A stretch of 64,000 nt of DNA from Prostheceraeus crozeri (Eukaryota; Platyhelminthes; Polycladida; Euryleptidae), in the NCBI GenBank assembly GCA_907163375.1, contig CAJQUW010001409.1:558001-622000 (forward strand). The letters are read 5' to 3'. The notes below the pieces were generated by a model. That model saw only the letters and a list, made by a program, of their open reading frames with translations, was not told the DNA's origin and ran no database searches. Of the stretch, positions 1 to 13,899 are shown piece by piece. Numbering within the stretch: position 1 is the stretch's first letter; each line of letters starts with the position of its first letter. The position numbers and the translations under genes are program-made.

Positions 1-620
1 ACACATCCATCGTATCATGGAGGTCTCGTTCTTGGTTAGACGTGCTCTAGATCTTCTGCTTTGATGGACCATGTTTCCGAAGCATGCACCAATACGCTTC
101 TTATACATGCCTTGTAAACATGGCCCCTGCGTCTGAGAGAAATCCCTTTGTTCGTCAGGACTGGCAACAGATCATGGAAATTCTTCCAAGCACTTCTTAT
201 ACGGGCAATTACCGCCACACCACAGCCTCCGGGTCTCCCATAACCACATTACCCAAGTCCTCTACAAACCTCATATAAGTCGTTGCCAATTGCCATCCGA
301 GCGACCTGCGGCGGTGGTGTGTGGAGTTCTCCTTTGCAGCGCCATCACTCAATTAAATAAGGGTCAGCGCGCAGAACTGGCAGATAAGTGCATCTACGGT
401 GCACCCATTTTCGGTAAGTTAAGCAGCGGATCGAGTTCCTTCACATGCCCTTCGTGCAGACACCACAAGGACACTTTCCATCATCTCTCACTGATTCCTG
501 ACCACTCCGGCTGATAAGAACCTTAGTCTTATCGATGTTGACTTGCCATACCTTTCGCCTCCAGGTTTGCCTTCCAGCAAAGGAAACGAGTCTTTAAATC
601 CTTGACTGAGTCCGATGTTA
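1..620 (-). pseudogene. LINE (non-LTR retrotransposon) 3' coding relic, reverse transcriptase C-terminal part
   Basis: On the - strand, translated fragments match the region downstream of the reverse transcriptase core of an RTE-like LINE. In order they are: a piece ending in WKANLEAKG (about 610-550); a Cys-rich stretch beginning GKCPCGVCTKG, which resembles the zinc-binding linker of such proteins (about 480-430); and VIARIRSAWKNFHDLLPVL through ASETWSIKAEDLEHV (218-36). The pieces lie in different frames and are broken by stops, so the copy is dead. It runs off the left edge of the window, so its 3' end is not seen. The clade assignment is from remembered family motifs and is tentative; the LINE identity itself is fairly firm. 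Confidence 0.72.
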
Positions 621-2374
621 TGACCTCGTAGAGACCTCGTAGAGTCCGCGTAGAGAATCTCTTGAGTAACGATATTTGTAAGTTGAGCGGTTGGCCCACA
701 AGTCGGGTTTCGGCCTCATATGTTCCAATGATGTTCCAACAATATAAATGGGTCCGTGTCGAGTCAGGTCTGAAAATATTAGAATCAAGAAATGATGTCT
801 TCAATTCATTTCATATAAGCTTAAGATGATAAGTTCATTATCAAACATATAAACTTAGGCCTACTGCATTTCTTCTGTAACTACCCGCGCCTGTAATTGA
901 ATCCGTAGAAGAAAAGTCAATTTCAGCGATTTACATGTATATCTTTATATTATCAATATTATAGAACCCGGAGGTTGTGCGGTATCCACATCTCAGTGGT
1001 GATATGCACAGATCAAAAGCAACCAGGCGTAGGCCTACACCGGGTAACATATTATACAGGATAAACTAATAAGTTTTGTCCGGTAATTGCACGCAGCTAT
1101 CTTCTAATGTATTTAATGTATTGCTTTGAAATTTTGTATGACTATAGAATACTTATTTTGCTAACTTATACTGGAAAATTAATTTATTAAGCCTAAACCG
1201 TATGTGAAAACAATTACTTTTTAGAAAAAAACGTTTTTTTATCTCTTTTTTAAATACACGACAAACAACGTAAAACAGTTTTTTCTGGAAAGTCGATATG
1301 ATACACAAAAAATAGGAGTATAAATGTCAATCATCCGTTTCCGAGAGGTGTTCGAAGTAACTACCATGATGGAGCACACATCGGCGCCATCGATCAGGCA
1401 ATTTTCTAATCCCATTAGCGAAGAAGCTGCGTGGCTTGTTCTGTATCCATTATCTCTGAATAATTTGTCGTCAAACTAGAGTACTTTTTCTGGGGGCAGG
1501 GTATTTTGGCCATCTTCGTACCATTAGAGGGAAAATTAAGTCATTTCTAACAGTAATTCACCCTCCAAAACAACTTCACCATTTTGAGAAAGTAATTGTC
1601 TTGATTTTGAATGCAAGTTTGTCAAAATTGATGCAACACTTGCCGAGTGGCTGGGGACACAAAAAAGACAAAACAGGGCATCTAAAATGGAATAACTCAT
1701 GTACTTTCTGTGGTTTTGAATTCTTCGTTGGTGGAGCAGTGGGTGGTTATTCAATGATAAATCTGTCCAAATAAAATTTCCCGAAAAACGGGGCTGGGAT
1801 GACATGAGGAGGGTGGCAATATACTGTGGTTGTCAGTTGGCTTAAAGCCTACACGATATAAAATGCAAATTTCTCACTTATGGAATTCGAGATCGAGGAA
1901 ACGTAAACAAGTCTGACCGAAATTCATTTCAACTTTTATGGACGGAAAAACAGTTAGCAAAATCACAACACTCAAATAGGTGAGTCTGCTCATCATTTCA
2001 TATGAAAATATGTCGTCAATATACACTCAATCTAAAATCAGGCTTTCACTTCTCACTACCTCTTCATATTTTTTAGTCCTTACTCAATCTATATAATTTT
2101 CAATTTATAGATAGATGTCCTCAGACAGCACAAAAAAATTAATTGATCAAGTCTGAGGACATCTTTCTGTTCATTGCCCAGGCGAACTGGCACTCTGCAA
2201 TCTTTAAAATTTTTTAATTTACATAGAAAATACACTATTGTGCTTGCAGATGAAACATTAAATGTTACGGCTTCTAACGCGCATGTCCACGTTACTGATA
2301 GAATATGGTGCAATCATAATAAGAGAAAGCCAATCGTGTGTCAGGAGTGGCATTTCAGGAGCGTCAGGAATTTC
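621..2374. other. non-coding stretch, no gene recognised
   Basis: AT-rich sequence with only short open frames lacking recognisable domains. A fragment at 1536-1805 (- strand) reads as protein for 89 codons but matches no family I know. The one clear structure is the hairpin at 2114-2163, listed separately. Confidence 0.5.
2114..2163. repeat. 13-bp perfect inverted repeat (hairpin)
   Basis: GATGTCCTCAGAC at 2114-2126 is followed by its exact reverse complement at 2151-2163, with a 24-nt AT-rich loop. No gene context explains it. It could be the end of an unrecognised MITE or a structured RNA. Confidence 0.6.
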
Positions 2375-2791
2375 GGCACTTCTATTCTTCACCCCCCCCA
2401 CATTTTTGTTGTTGACACCATCGAGTGTTGCATCGTCAACGATCTTCTCTTGCTCCTAAAGGCAGTTTCACTACCGTCGCAAAAGAGTAGAGTGTGTAAA
2501 ATTCCTCTGGTTTGTAGAACATTAACAGCACTTGTTTTGTCGTTCACTGTAGCTGCAGTGTAGACAACAATCCCACAAAGTTCATGATCACAGCACAGCT
2601 GTATCCTGTATTCTAACTGGGTATCCAAGGGACCAATCCTTCCTCCCAGGGGTCAAGTAAGACTTCTCAGTGGTGTTGTGCTATCACTCAGTGACATAAA
2701 GTCTATTCTAAATCAAATGTGACTAAGTTTGATGAAATTTAATGAATTTGGAAAAGTTGAAAAATGTGGGGGGGGGAAGAATAGAAGTACC
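2375..2791. mobile_element. hAT-type MITE, copy 1 of 2
   Basis: A 417-bp element bounded by inverted termini: GGCACTTCTATTCTTC at the left and the reverse complement of GGTACTTCTATTCTTCC at the right, each followed inward by a run of C and ACATTTTT. It is flanked by a perfect 8-bp direct repeat GGAATTTC (2367-2374 and 2792-2799), the duplication length typical of hAT transposition. A second copy lies at 47477-47896 with its own 8-bp duplication. No transposase domain is present, so it is non-autonomous. The left terminus has GC where copy 2 and the right terminus have GT. Confidence 0.85.
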
Positions 2792-5700
2792 GGAATTTCA
2801 GTGCGAGCTTCAGGAGTGGAATGACACAACATCTCGATCGAAGAGCACAAACCTCATGTAGTCTGCTCTTCCTGATTCAAGTCTTCAAAGTCCGCTCAGG
2901 TGAACACAATAATGTTTCAGCTTTTCGATCTTATCTAAAAACAGATGATCTCCATTTAGAAGAAAATAATTAGGTATACGTGTAAGAGGGTGTGTTATTG
3001 TGCTGATGCAGTCATTGAGGTAAGTAGGCAATTCATTCATTTGTCACAATCACTGTGAGTGCAGCACTTATACCGTCATTTCGTCTTCCTGCAGTCTTTG
3101 TCAATTTCATGAAGGCAGATGATGGGAGAAATGGTCATTGCACTCCTCATGCCTTGCCGCCGACTACGTGAAAGTATGTTTTAATCAAAGAGAATATGCA
3201 ATCGGAGTATTGTGCAGGTGGCGGCAAAGCCAGAGGAGCGAACTGACCAAAGAGATTCGAAGGATATTCAGCGTATTTTACAAAGTAGGGTGCTAGATCA
3301 TTTGAAGGAATTGCAATGCCTTTGAATATCCGTCGAGGAAATTATCCTCAATATGCAGTTGGAGCTGCAAATTGTCTTTCTTTGAAGGATACCGTCTTCG
3401 AACTGAAGTTACAAATTTACTCGAAAATATATGCAAATTCAGTTTTTTCTACAAAACACAGCTTGAAAGCTAAACATCAAAATACATGTATGCTTATTTC
3501 AGCGATTACGGTTCTTTTTCACCAAAATTTCAGATCACATGCTATCATCCATCTACAGAGTGCACACACTTGGCATATTGATACAGACTCACCGACATGC
3601 AAGCTCGACGTGTAGATATATGTTTGAAATTGTCTAGGGAGCCGACTATGATCAAATCAATTAGTTGTCTTCATTAGCTTTAAAAATGCGCCTGTGAATG
3701 CAACTGCAGAAAATGACAGTCGTGGCACGCCTAGGGCAGAAAACATTTCGAGAAAAAAATGTAGCAGAGTACCGTGAGGAATAGGAATCGCAGGCTGCCT
3801 TCTGATCAAATGATTGATGATATGAGCCATCGAAATATGCTAGCAGCAGCGAAAAAATCTGTGGAACTGGGAAGCACGATTCATGTATGATAGCACACAA
3901 ATTATCGCCCGAAGTATTCGTCAGGTGTTACTGGGAAACTGAAGTAAATGGTGAACACCTATACTTGGACAGACATGGATCTTGCTGACATATGCATAAA
4001 TACACAGAATAAAGCAAGAAAGACAATAAAGCTCAACTTCACTTAACTAGAAAAGTTTTGTGCAATTTTTACAAAACTGAACATTTTCATGATCATACAA
4101 CAAATTTGAAAATAACAATATAATTATAGGAACGATAGGAAATTGATATTATAGTGAAATATACATATATAACATGCATGAAGAATGGAAGAGCACAAAC
4201 TTCTATGGATCACTTCGTTTATTTTTCATATTTGAGTAAATCCATTTTATATAGCAAGCAACATTTTTCAAAAAACGTGTCTTTCGTCTGTAAAATCCTT
4301 AGTTCTGTACCGATTTTCATAATTGTTTTTCGTCTTAACCCTTTGGATCTCATCTTTTCGTCATCATAAATTCAAGTCAATCTAACAAAGTTTTCGTCAT
4401 GAAAATTCTAGCTGAAGGCAGAAAGGGTGCCATGAACAGCGTGTCCCAAGCATACTCTATCTTCGGGAAGAAATGTCGGTGTGATCTGCAAAAATTATGC
4501 ATATGAAGTTGTGCATCATGTACAAGCGCATGAACCGTGCTTTCAACCAGACTATAATTCAGGATTGCATGACATTGGTTTGGGAAATTTTTTCAATTAG
4601 CCTTTGTCCCCCAAAAATTGTCCTCTGACCGATGCACATTTCTCAACTTAGAAATGATCTTTTAATTTTCTTTATACAGCGAAATACATTATTTGTATGC
4701 CTACAGTTATTGCACCAAAAGGAAAAAAATCAACTATGGACATCACAACTGAGCAATTGTGAATTTTAAAAAATCTCCTGTATTCCTTCGCCCAGACTTT
4801 TTTGATTTTTCTCAAAATTTCAATTTGTTTCTGAAACCACATTTTTCATCCGAATTTCATCAAAACTCACGGAATTATCAAGAACCATAATGCTATCATG
4901 CATGCGAAATTTTATTTGATAGGACAATAATTATCATTTTAAAAATCTCGTAGAACGGCCAAAATGTCCATCTGACCGAGACCAGAAAATTATCGGTCAG
5001 AAGACACCGACGAATACAATAACTAGTACAAGTACTTATATGGTGTGGTCGCCACTAATTATATTTTCGAGTTCAGCATGAAAAATTAACTATCAAGATT
5101 GACTGTCAAAGAAATAAAGTTGCAAAGTTGAGAAGACAAAAATTGCCCAAAATGTTATATAAAATGGATTTACCCATTTTTTATATATTATATGTACATT
5201 CCATGACCGTATGTGCCCAGCTTGACAAGTATTTAATATTTAATTGAGTTGGCCAGTCTTACAGATGATGTAGATTTTTATCAGATGATGCATAAAACGC
5301 CTGCTTTTAAAGATAAAAGGCGCATCATTTGAGGAAAGAAGTTGGAGGAAGAAATGATATGGCCAAAAAATTGAACTACGGTTACACGCATTTTGTAAGC
5401 AACTGAAGAAGGCTTCGGCGGAAATATTGTGCACTAAGACATGTCTTATTGAATTGCGTTTTAAAGCAGTTTCCTTAGTGATTTATTCAACATGTACTTA
5501 CTTACAATACAGCAGCTGCAATGCCAAACGAACAAAACGAACAGCTTGAAAGTGAATGAAAGAACTCTATATAAATTTTCAGTTGATGACCAATCTCAAG
5601 CTCATTTTATTGTGCAGATAAAAGTCATAAATATGCGTGTTGTATGAGTAAACTGTATTGAAAACAATAAGTGCAACTTTATTATCAATTACGCAGACGT

Positions 5701-8700
5701 CTCTTTATCTTTATTATTATTATTCATTATATTTAGCCACAATTTAAAAAATCCCAAAGTGACAACAGCAAAAATGTACTAAGTGCAAGAAATTAAAAGC
5801 TTATGAAATCAATTTAGATATCAGGAAGATTCATTTATATACAAAAAGAGAATATATACTTTTGCAGATTAACTAAAATAAATGTATAAAGGCATATGTA
5901 TGTAAGTCCTAGACACTCTAACTATTCAGGAGTGACTACATCACCTGCAATACAGTTCGCAATTATACAATTATATCTGCTGAGAATTTTAAAATGAGGA
6001 AATCACTCACTTATTTCTCGGCAGATAAGCTAGTGTTATAGATAAAATAGTGGTAGATGTCCTTGACATTTTCAGTGGTCTATTAATTCGCCTTTTGAGA
6101 AATTAACGATTTAATGAACCAATGCCCACCTGAATTTTACGTGTAAATTTTATGGGACAACATTAAGAATTTCCTCTGTCTCGCAATATGATGTGTTACA
6201 CCATGTGCCTCAAACTAATTATTGTCAGTAAATTCCTCTAAAATCTCTGAATCTAATATTAAATATTTCATGAGGCAGGGTGACTTCGTATAATTTGAAT
6301 GAATGACCTTGTTATATAATTAGCGTTCCAAAATTTAATCAGCATTTTTTTGGAATTTCTTAATAGCCTACTTGCTCAGCAGAAGGCATAAATAACATTA
6401 GATTGACAGGGGGAAGCTACATGAAAATGTTTTGGAATTTTTACCGGCAGTTTGAGTAAGCTAGACATAAAATATTAAAGTCAACACAAATTAGAATGTG
6501 CTAACTATCCAGATTGTTGGGCGCTTATAGTATTTTCATTTCTCACATGAACTTGAGATTGATTTTATTTTGTAAAAGTGATTCAATGTGTAATGTGTGA
6601 TAAAAATTTAGTGTAAACCACCAATTTCTTTTCTTGTTGCTCAAACTTTTTTGCAATATCTCTTGCATCAAAATTGTGACTGTAAGGCAATAATAAGGAA
6701 ATAGCAAATGATTCAGTGGGCAATGGGTGATAGGAATTTAATTTAAATCATCTTCATTTATTTCTTTGTAGCCCAAACTTTCTTGCAATATTTTTTGCAT
6801 CAAAATTACGACTGAATATACAGTAGTAATATGAAAATGATATGATAAAATTTCCTCAAATTTTTATCAAAATTAAAGGAACAAAAAATTATATACATCC
6901 TAGGGATTTTCTATTGGCAGACGGATGACATTGGGCCTATATATCTGATAAGACAAACATACTCAATTTTTAAAGCAAGACATGTTCGTAGTCCATAGTG
7001 CTCATTCTTAATAGGTAAATATAGGTTATGTGGTAAAAATTTTTTGAATTACAATACTACATTGATCATCGTAATCATCATAGAGTATCCGATTTATCTG
7101 GAAAGGTCGGCGATCGAGGAAGGCAAATAAGACGTTCCTTGAAATTATTTTACGACATGAGGACCAATGCCGAACTTCAAGAAGAACTAGTACAATTTAC
7201 TATACTGAAAAACGAACTTTGTTACTTTTCTAGTAGGGTTACCTGTAGCCTACATATGATTATTAACCAATATATTGACATTACTTTGCACACCTACTCA
7301 TTTGAAATTTGTTTGCCTTGGTACTTTATGCACTTATGGGTACCCCGGTATAATAAAATAAACGAGCTATAATTACGGAAGGTATAGAAGATGAGGCCCA
7401 GCCAACAGATCAGTAAGGTCCTTAATTAATATATTATTGTATAATAATTATACTATTAATATATTCTTCATCATCCAACCTTCGCGCACGAAATGGTAGG
7501 CCTATATGTAGCCTACATTGTCGAGGGCCCATGTCGTCACATCATAAACGTTTGCATAACGGGACATGAGAATTAGGTAATTGATTTTTTCTATGGAAGT
7601 GTTTCCAAAAACTTGCTTACGAATCTGCGTGCAGGCCTACCTGAAATGGTCACTTTTATGTAGATATGTAGCTTATGCTTGGTGTAGGGACATGGAATTA
7701 GTGGAAATAAAAGAAGATGAAACAATACAAGTGATGAAGACAAATTCTAATGTTGTCTTGAAGCTATAGCATCTGGGCCTTATCCGCTCTTCATGTAGGG
7801 CAACCAGACTTGATATATCAGAGCGCAGTCAACTTGAGTTAATGAAATGCACTCAATTTTCTTACGCAATTCACGCAACAATGTTTAGAAATGAAAAGAT
7901 TGACGCCTACCAATAAAATGTTTATTCTACGACTACAAAACTCAAATTTTCGCCTTATTCTTAGTCACAATCCGTAGATTATTGTTGAATTATTAAATAA
8001 TTATTTATAGTAATTTTCCACAGCTCATGACTAAGGCTAAACCAAAAAATTTGAGCCTATGGTAGGCCTACTAAAAAAAAATAAAAATTTTGTTGTGGGC
8101 GTCGATCCTTTCCTTTCTAAATACTGTGTACCTAACAGTGAATAAAGATATCAAAAAAACATGCAATAATAGTACAAGTCTAACAATAGTAATGCATTTC
8201 CAAACGAACATAAACTGCTTGCCACTTTGAGAGACTGACAAATCAAATTTTTACTGCTACAGTTTTTAGGTCAAAGACATTTTCAATTTCATTCAAAATT
8301 TGCAAATTTTGTTCTAAAGCAATTAGATCCATTGCAAGATTCGGCGAAACGAATCAATCTTGCTAAATTTTTATTTGGAGGTACTTTATGGCAACCGCGT
8401 ATTGCTTGATTATATTTGAGCAATATATAGGCTACTAAGAACAAAGGGGCCTTATTACCCGCCGGGCATTATTCACTTCGCGTGTCTACTCATGTGATTT
8501 CATATTGATTTGGTGTCAATCATTTCACGTCGGGATAATATACTTATGCATTTTAGATCGTCTGCACTTAAAAATGTCAATATATACCTGAAGTCAATCT
8601 ACCCTATACGTGTATAGACATCAGATTATTTGAAAGAAACTCTAAGCGGAACGGTCGAACGAAACTGAGGTTTAATAAAAAACATGTCATTCATATTTGA

Positions 8701-10511
8701 TGCTTAAAAACAAAGACGATGCTTTGCTCTTGTATGTTTATTCCAACATTGTGCATTCTTTTCAATTGAATAAGATGAAACGAAGAAAAATTGAAGTGTT
8801 AAATGAAGTCTAGGCTACCTGCTTCGTCGGTAAAGTGGATTCGTCAGACAGTTTACTTAGTTGCATGTTTATATCATACTATAGCGAGTATTTGCTGAAG
8901 ATTCAATTTCCTGAAAATATTCTAGATCTCTGCATTCGCCTAATTCTCCAGCAAGCCATGAATAGACAGTAGGATTACAAGTTCACTTGTCTTAATCTGC
9001 TCTCGCTTTAAATAGAAGATCATCAAAATCGATCAGCTAGTTGAATTTGATCCTTTGTTGCCATCAGTAAAGAAAATAGGTATTCTATGAAGCCAGAAGG
9101 ACAAGAAAATGTAGAAATCCGAAACTGCGAAGCAGACGAACACCAAAGCACGCTTTGAAGTCATGCTAAAAAGCCTGGCTTTACTGAAACCTGGTTTGAC
9201 TGCGTTGAAGATGTTAATTGTCTCTTTGAAAATACAGCTATTCAATTGATATCTGAAACCTGACTCTATACGCATTTAGTAATATACGAGTACGTCATGC
9301 TGTACTGCGCTCACAGAGATAAATTACCGAACGAATCTATCTGAAAATAGTGACTATCCAATCCATCCAAACACCAAAACGACACAAATGAAAGCTGGGT
9401 GGATATTATTGAAACCCATGCATGGAGAATCTCATTAATGTGCGTCAGTAAATATTTTTTCGAAAGCCTTTATTTGAAAATGTCAAAAAGCGTTTTTTGA
9501 GCCAAAAGATGTTTTAAAACACTTCTTGTTTTTTGTGCACAAAACCTATCTGAAATCTCTAAATGCATACAATTCATAAACTAGCTCGTATCTGCGTTTG
9601 TCAGCAACGAAAAAGTCCAACCACAACTCATGTCTAGTACTCTGTTCGGTAGAACGAAATTTTATTACAAACAGCATAGAATTTAAAATCGAATTTACAT
9701 GCAGGCATCGATGCATGAAAGTATTATCTTCAACGAATCAAAATTAAGAATTAAATTGACCGAAATCTTTATGGTTAGGGGCTACAAATTCTTGCGGTAA
9801 TAAGTTAAAAGAAAATTTGTTCGACTTCTTTGTATTGAGTTCATTCAATACCATTGTGATATCAGTAACATCCGATACGTAGGAGAGCCACACTGTGCCG
9901 CTGTTACAGACATGTCACTTCGAATATTCTGTCTGATACTTCCTCCCCTACATAGATCTTCAAATACCAGGGAAACATATTCCATCATCTCAAAAAGAAA
10001 TCGTAAGCAATCATTTTCTTGAAAGAGACAACGATATAAATTTTGTCATGCAAAAAAGAAATGATTAAGATTCATACTAATCCACGGAAAAGACAGTTGA
10101 GGATGTTCGATAAATACGTGCAGTCCTAAAATATGCCACTGAATACTTAGACGTCATAGCTTTAATCAAGCAGAATCGACTTGAAAGCTTTTTTTTGAAA
10201 CCCCCATTTTCATAAGCAATGAAGTGAAATGGACAAATGCAAATTATTATTACAAAAAAGAGAATCCTCAGACTAGCTGCCTTGACGATGAGGTACTGAC
10301 CAGGAATATCTTTTACGAAATGTCCCACCAGGATTGCTAGACTTCAGTCTTAATTTTCTGTGCAGATAGACAAAATTGCACAAAAAGAAGTACAAAATTT
10401 GTTCCATTGTCGTTAATGATATAGTAATACTGGCATAGATCTTAAATCAATTTGATATTTTCAATCATTTGTAAGTAAATATTTAGATTGCCTCATCACT
10501 GCTGTTCACCG
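2792..10511. other. 7.7 kb AT-rich non-coding stretch
   Basis: No exon, RNA gene or mobile-element border could be supported here. The longest open frames (for example 3316-3615 + and 9033-9275 -) have no recognisable domain, no splice context and AT-driven composition. Recurrent AGGCCTAC-like words appear throughout. A diverged tandem duplication at about 6585-6830 is listed separately. Confidence 0.5.
6585..6830 (+). repeat. diverged tandem duplication, unit about 125 bp
   Basis: Two successive blocks share the same order of words: GTGTGATAAAAATTTA versus GGGTGATAGGAATTTA, then GCTCAAACTTTTTTGCAATA versus GCCCAAACTTTCTTGCAATA, then TTGCATCAAAATT(G/A)(T/C)GACTG in both. The copies are clearly diverged, so the duplication is old. 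No coding role is seen. Confidence 0.65.
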
Positions 10512-12061
10512 TAGGGGCATTTATAAATCATGTGATGGTATAGTATGGATAGGGGAGTAGAAGTAGCCCTATCTAAAAATCATTAGGGGGAGTATTTGCT
10601 TCTATTTCACGTTCAAGTGAAAAACATGCTATGACGATGCCATCACGACGGTGTCTCGCCGTAAGTATTCAAGTCAGACATCGATTCGTCGTCATCGGGG
10701 GGCAACGTGCCGTCACCCAAGTAGATTGCCCGCTTGTGTTTTAGTTCCTATTGAAACATCAGCGGATACCCGACAGAGGACCAAAAAATTACCGATTCAG
10801 TGCGCAGCAAAAAGTGGCTCAGATAGTCAGTGTTTGTATGCTTACTCCCGAAACACTGGAGTGGAGCTTTACACTCCGATACAAGTGCACTAACTGCCGA
10901 TGCGCCCCTATATTATTGACTTGAATTGCTTTTAAGTTTACGTAAAATACAAGAATGTTCGAAATATATATGCTCATAAAATACACCACAACATTATTGT
11001 GAACCCCAATTTTTGGAATTCACGTAAATTAAATAAAACAATTATTACAAATGGGAACTATGCATCTTAGCTGCCACGACCACGATATCCACGGATGCTC
11101 TAAGCGAAGTATCCCACTCTACCCGATATAAGATAACGGTTAATGAGTCAGCCTTGTTTAATTCGGAACTCTACGTCTTGCGCGTGAATTGATTTCTGAT
11201 GCGATGAAGGCGAACGTTACTTACTTCAGAACGCTATGGTTGGTGACCACAAGGCAGTTCTTTGACTCAGATCAAGAGAATTAGTACATTGATTCAATAA
11301 GAAATTATTTAAAAATCAATTCGTCATTGTGGACGAAGCCGCTCATTAATTAAGGATATTTCTTAAATCCCCTCCGATTTTTTGAAGAACATAATGAAAC
11401 GTAACTTTATTTGCAATTTATCAGCTGACAAATGAAATTTGCTACCTTCCCTTAACTGGTTCTCTGAATACAGAATGAATGACTGCTCACTGTTGCCGAC
11501 TACCAAGACCATTACGACAGCATCACAATCTTCTACGTCATGGACAACTGAAATAATTAAAGCAAGTCCATCGAGACAATGTCAACAAGGCGTTTCATCT
11601 CTAGGAGGCACTGAAGATCTTCGAACAAGAGCATGAAGATGTTATATAAATCACCAAACCAATATCTGAAGCCAAGAGCTCTGGCGCAATCCGAAAAATC
11701 AAATACGCCCATGCAAAGAAATTGAAGAATCTCTAAAGGTCAAAATCACTGCCGATCAAGGTCCTGACCTTCCGCAAAAATCGACAATCTTCAATTTGTC
11801 AAATCGCACAGGGACAACCACTGGAGAAGAAGCTCTACAATATGGTATTCGCATTTGTTGGCCTCAAACACCAAATGAGACTAAAATCAAAGTTGAGACT
11901 GAAGCGGCATTTATACAAATCAAATGGCATGAACAATTCGTCAATGATGATGATGATGTCAAGCATCTCTTGAAAGCTGCAGTTAATCTTTAACAGAGCA
12001 AAAATTCAAGGCACCAAGTAATATTCAAACTCTGTTCAAGGCTTTGAAATCCTTTTGCAAA

Positions 12062-12856
12062 GACAAAACGCATTACATCAATCGCTTTCACAAAGGAAAC
12101 GGCATCATCATTATGAACCGAGAAGATTACATCATGAAAATTGATACTATTATCGAAAGTGACAAATTCAAAGAAGTTGATCCCAATAAGAACATCTACA
12201 TCGCTTAAGAAAACCAGACAAACGGAAAATTACTCAAAATGAAGAACAATGGGGCAATAAGTTAATCATTACACAAGCAACTGCGATCTGGGGCCAGATC
12301 AGTTATATGGGTTGCCAAGACTCTACAAATCGGAAAGTGATCTTCCCTTAAGACCTATCCTCTCTTTCTACAATTCCTATTGTTGCAACATTGCTGATTG
12401 GAAGCTGCAGATGTTAAACCCTTACCTTCAACTTTTTCAGCTAAAGTTAGTTTTTCTGCTCAAGAATGCATCACTAACATTAGCGTAGATAATGATTTCT
12501 AGCTAGTTTTGATGCTACTCGACTATTTTCTAATATTCCAGTCAGCGACAATGTCAAATATATCACCGATATTATTCCATTTGATAAGCTCCCTGACACC
12601 AGACGAGTTGTTAGAAATTGTGTGTACTCAGACCCCTTTGATCTTCAACGAAAATAATTATGTACAAGTTAAAGGTTTAATCATGGGCTCATCCCTTGCA
12701 TCCATTACGGCGGAAGTTAGTTTAGACATGCTCGAAAAGCAAATGACTATGCCTGCACTTTATATCCACTGTGCCGATGTGTCCTTGCGATTTTTGAAAA
12801 TAAAAAATCTGCCGAAACTTTTGCAAGGTCGCTTAATTCTCTTCATTATGATGTAA
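12062..12856 (+). pseudogene. Penelope-like reverse transcriptase, broken
   Basis: RT-domain fragments in three frames. The region before the finger motifs contains the conserved GNGIIIMNREDY box. YGLPRLYK is the family's YGLPK box. DATRLFSNIP corresponds to the motif with the first catalytic Asp. GLIMGSSLASI is the family's G-x-x-MGSPLAP-like box. Stops (for example at 12206 and 12508-12650 in alternate frames) and frame changes show decay. The second catalytic motif (YxDD-like) was not found intact: the matching stretch reads CADVSLRFL. Confidence 0.75.
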
Positions 12857-13062
12857 AGTTTACCATGGAGTATCCTGTTGATAATACGTTAGTCTTTCGT
12901 GACATGACTGTCTACATTGAAGATAATATAGCAAAAACAAAGTGACAAGGGGAAAATGCCAATACCATTGTATATACGCATAAGTTACCGGTAGTTTATT
13001 CTCCGGATAACTACAAGATTAATGCTTTCAAAGCTTTATACATGCGTTTCCAAAAATTGACG

Positions 13063-13655
13063 ACTGATAATACTATGCGTCGTCAATAGCTTGACAACAG
13101 AATTATCTAGAAGGAAAAGAGCAGGATGGTACTCCTTCAGCAAAATTCGTGAAATTTTTGCAAATAAGATCGTCTCGGCCGATGTTAAAGCCCTTGACAC
13201 TCATGTGCTACCATCCATGACATGCGCCTGCGAAACATGGCGTCTCACAGAAAAGGAAGAAAAGTTCTTGCAAGTCGTCCAAAGATAGACTAATCACCAA
13301 CATCCGATTGATTCAGCGAATTTCAAATGCAAAGGTCAGAAGAAGATCCAAAGTGACAGATATTCTGGAAATCATCTACATCGCAAAGAGACGCTTGGCA
13401 GGCCACATCATAAGAAGAAACGACGACAGATGGACGACTCGAATAACTCACTGGAGACCACGTACCTACACAAGACAAAGAGGCAGACCACCAATCAGAT
13501 GGAGCGACCCCATGACAAAGCTGTACGGGAGAACGTGGACTCGAGTGGCGAGAGATAGACGAATCTGGAGAAGACGTTGTTGGCGAGCCGACAGCTGAGA
13601 TTCGGTCTCCAAGTAATCCAAGTAACTAAGTAATGCTATACGCATTAAAAAAAAC
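13063..13655 (+). mobile_element. 5'-truncated LINE inserted in the Penelope-like element
   Basis: C-terminal part of an endonuclease-reverse transcriptase LINE. It begins near NSLTTELSRRKRAGWYSF, continues through CACETWRLTEKEEKFLQVV, then after a frame change runs RRRSKVTDILEII, AGHIIRRNDDRWTTRI and RGRPPIRWSDPMTKLYG, ending in WTRVARDRRIWRRRC. These are the usual post-RT landmarks of RTE-like LINEs. The coding part stops at about 13598, a short untranslated tail follows, and an A-run lies at 13645-13653. Penelope-like coding resumes on the far side, which shows that this element inserted later. Confidence 0.8.
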
Positions 13656-13899
13656 ATATTGTCACAGCCATTTCCATGAAAAACAGTTACATTTCATCTT
13701 TTATAGACAGTATTTTTCATAATTGCGGTCACCCTAAGTATAACCAAACTGATGATAACCCTGATGAAACGAAAGTATCTATACACTTGAAATTACCATA
13801 CATGAGTGAGTCTCACAAAAAAACTTTTAAAAAAGTTCATAAAGTAAACTCAATATTGAAAAGTCTAATGTAAAATTAGAGCATAATATTTATAAAACC

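Noticed and set aside
2389-2628. 80-codon frame on the - strand conserved between the two hAT MITE copies (also 47484-47729)
   Set aside because: The two translations differ mainly by amino-acid-changing substitutions and there is no known domain; conservation reflects shared descent of the MITE and not protein selection.
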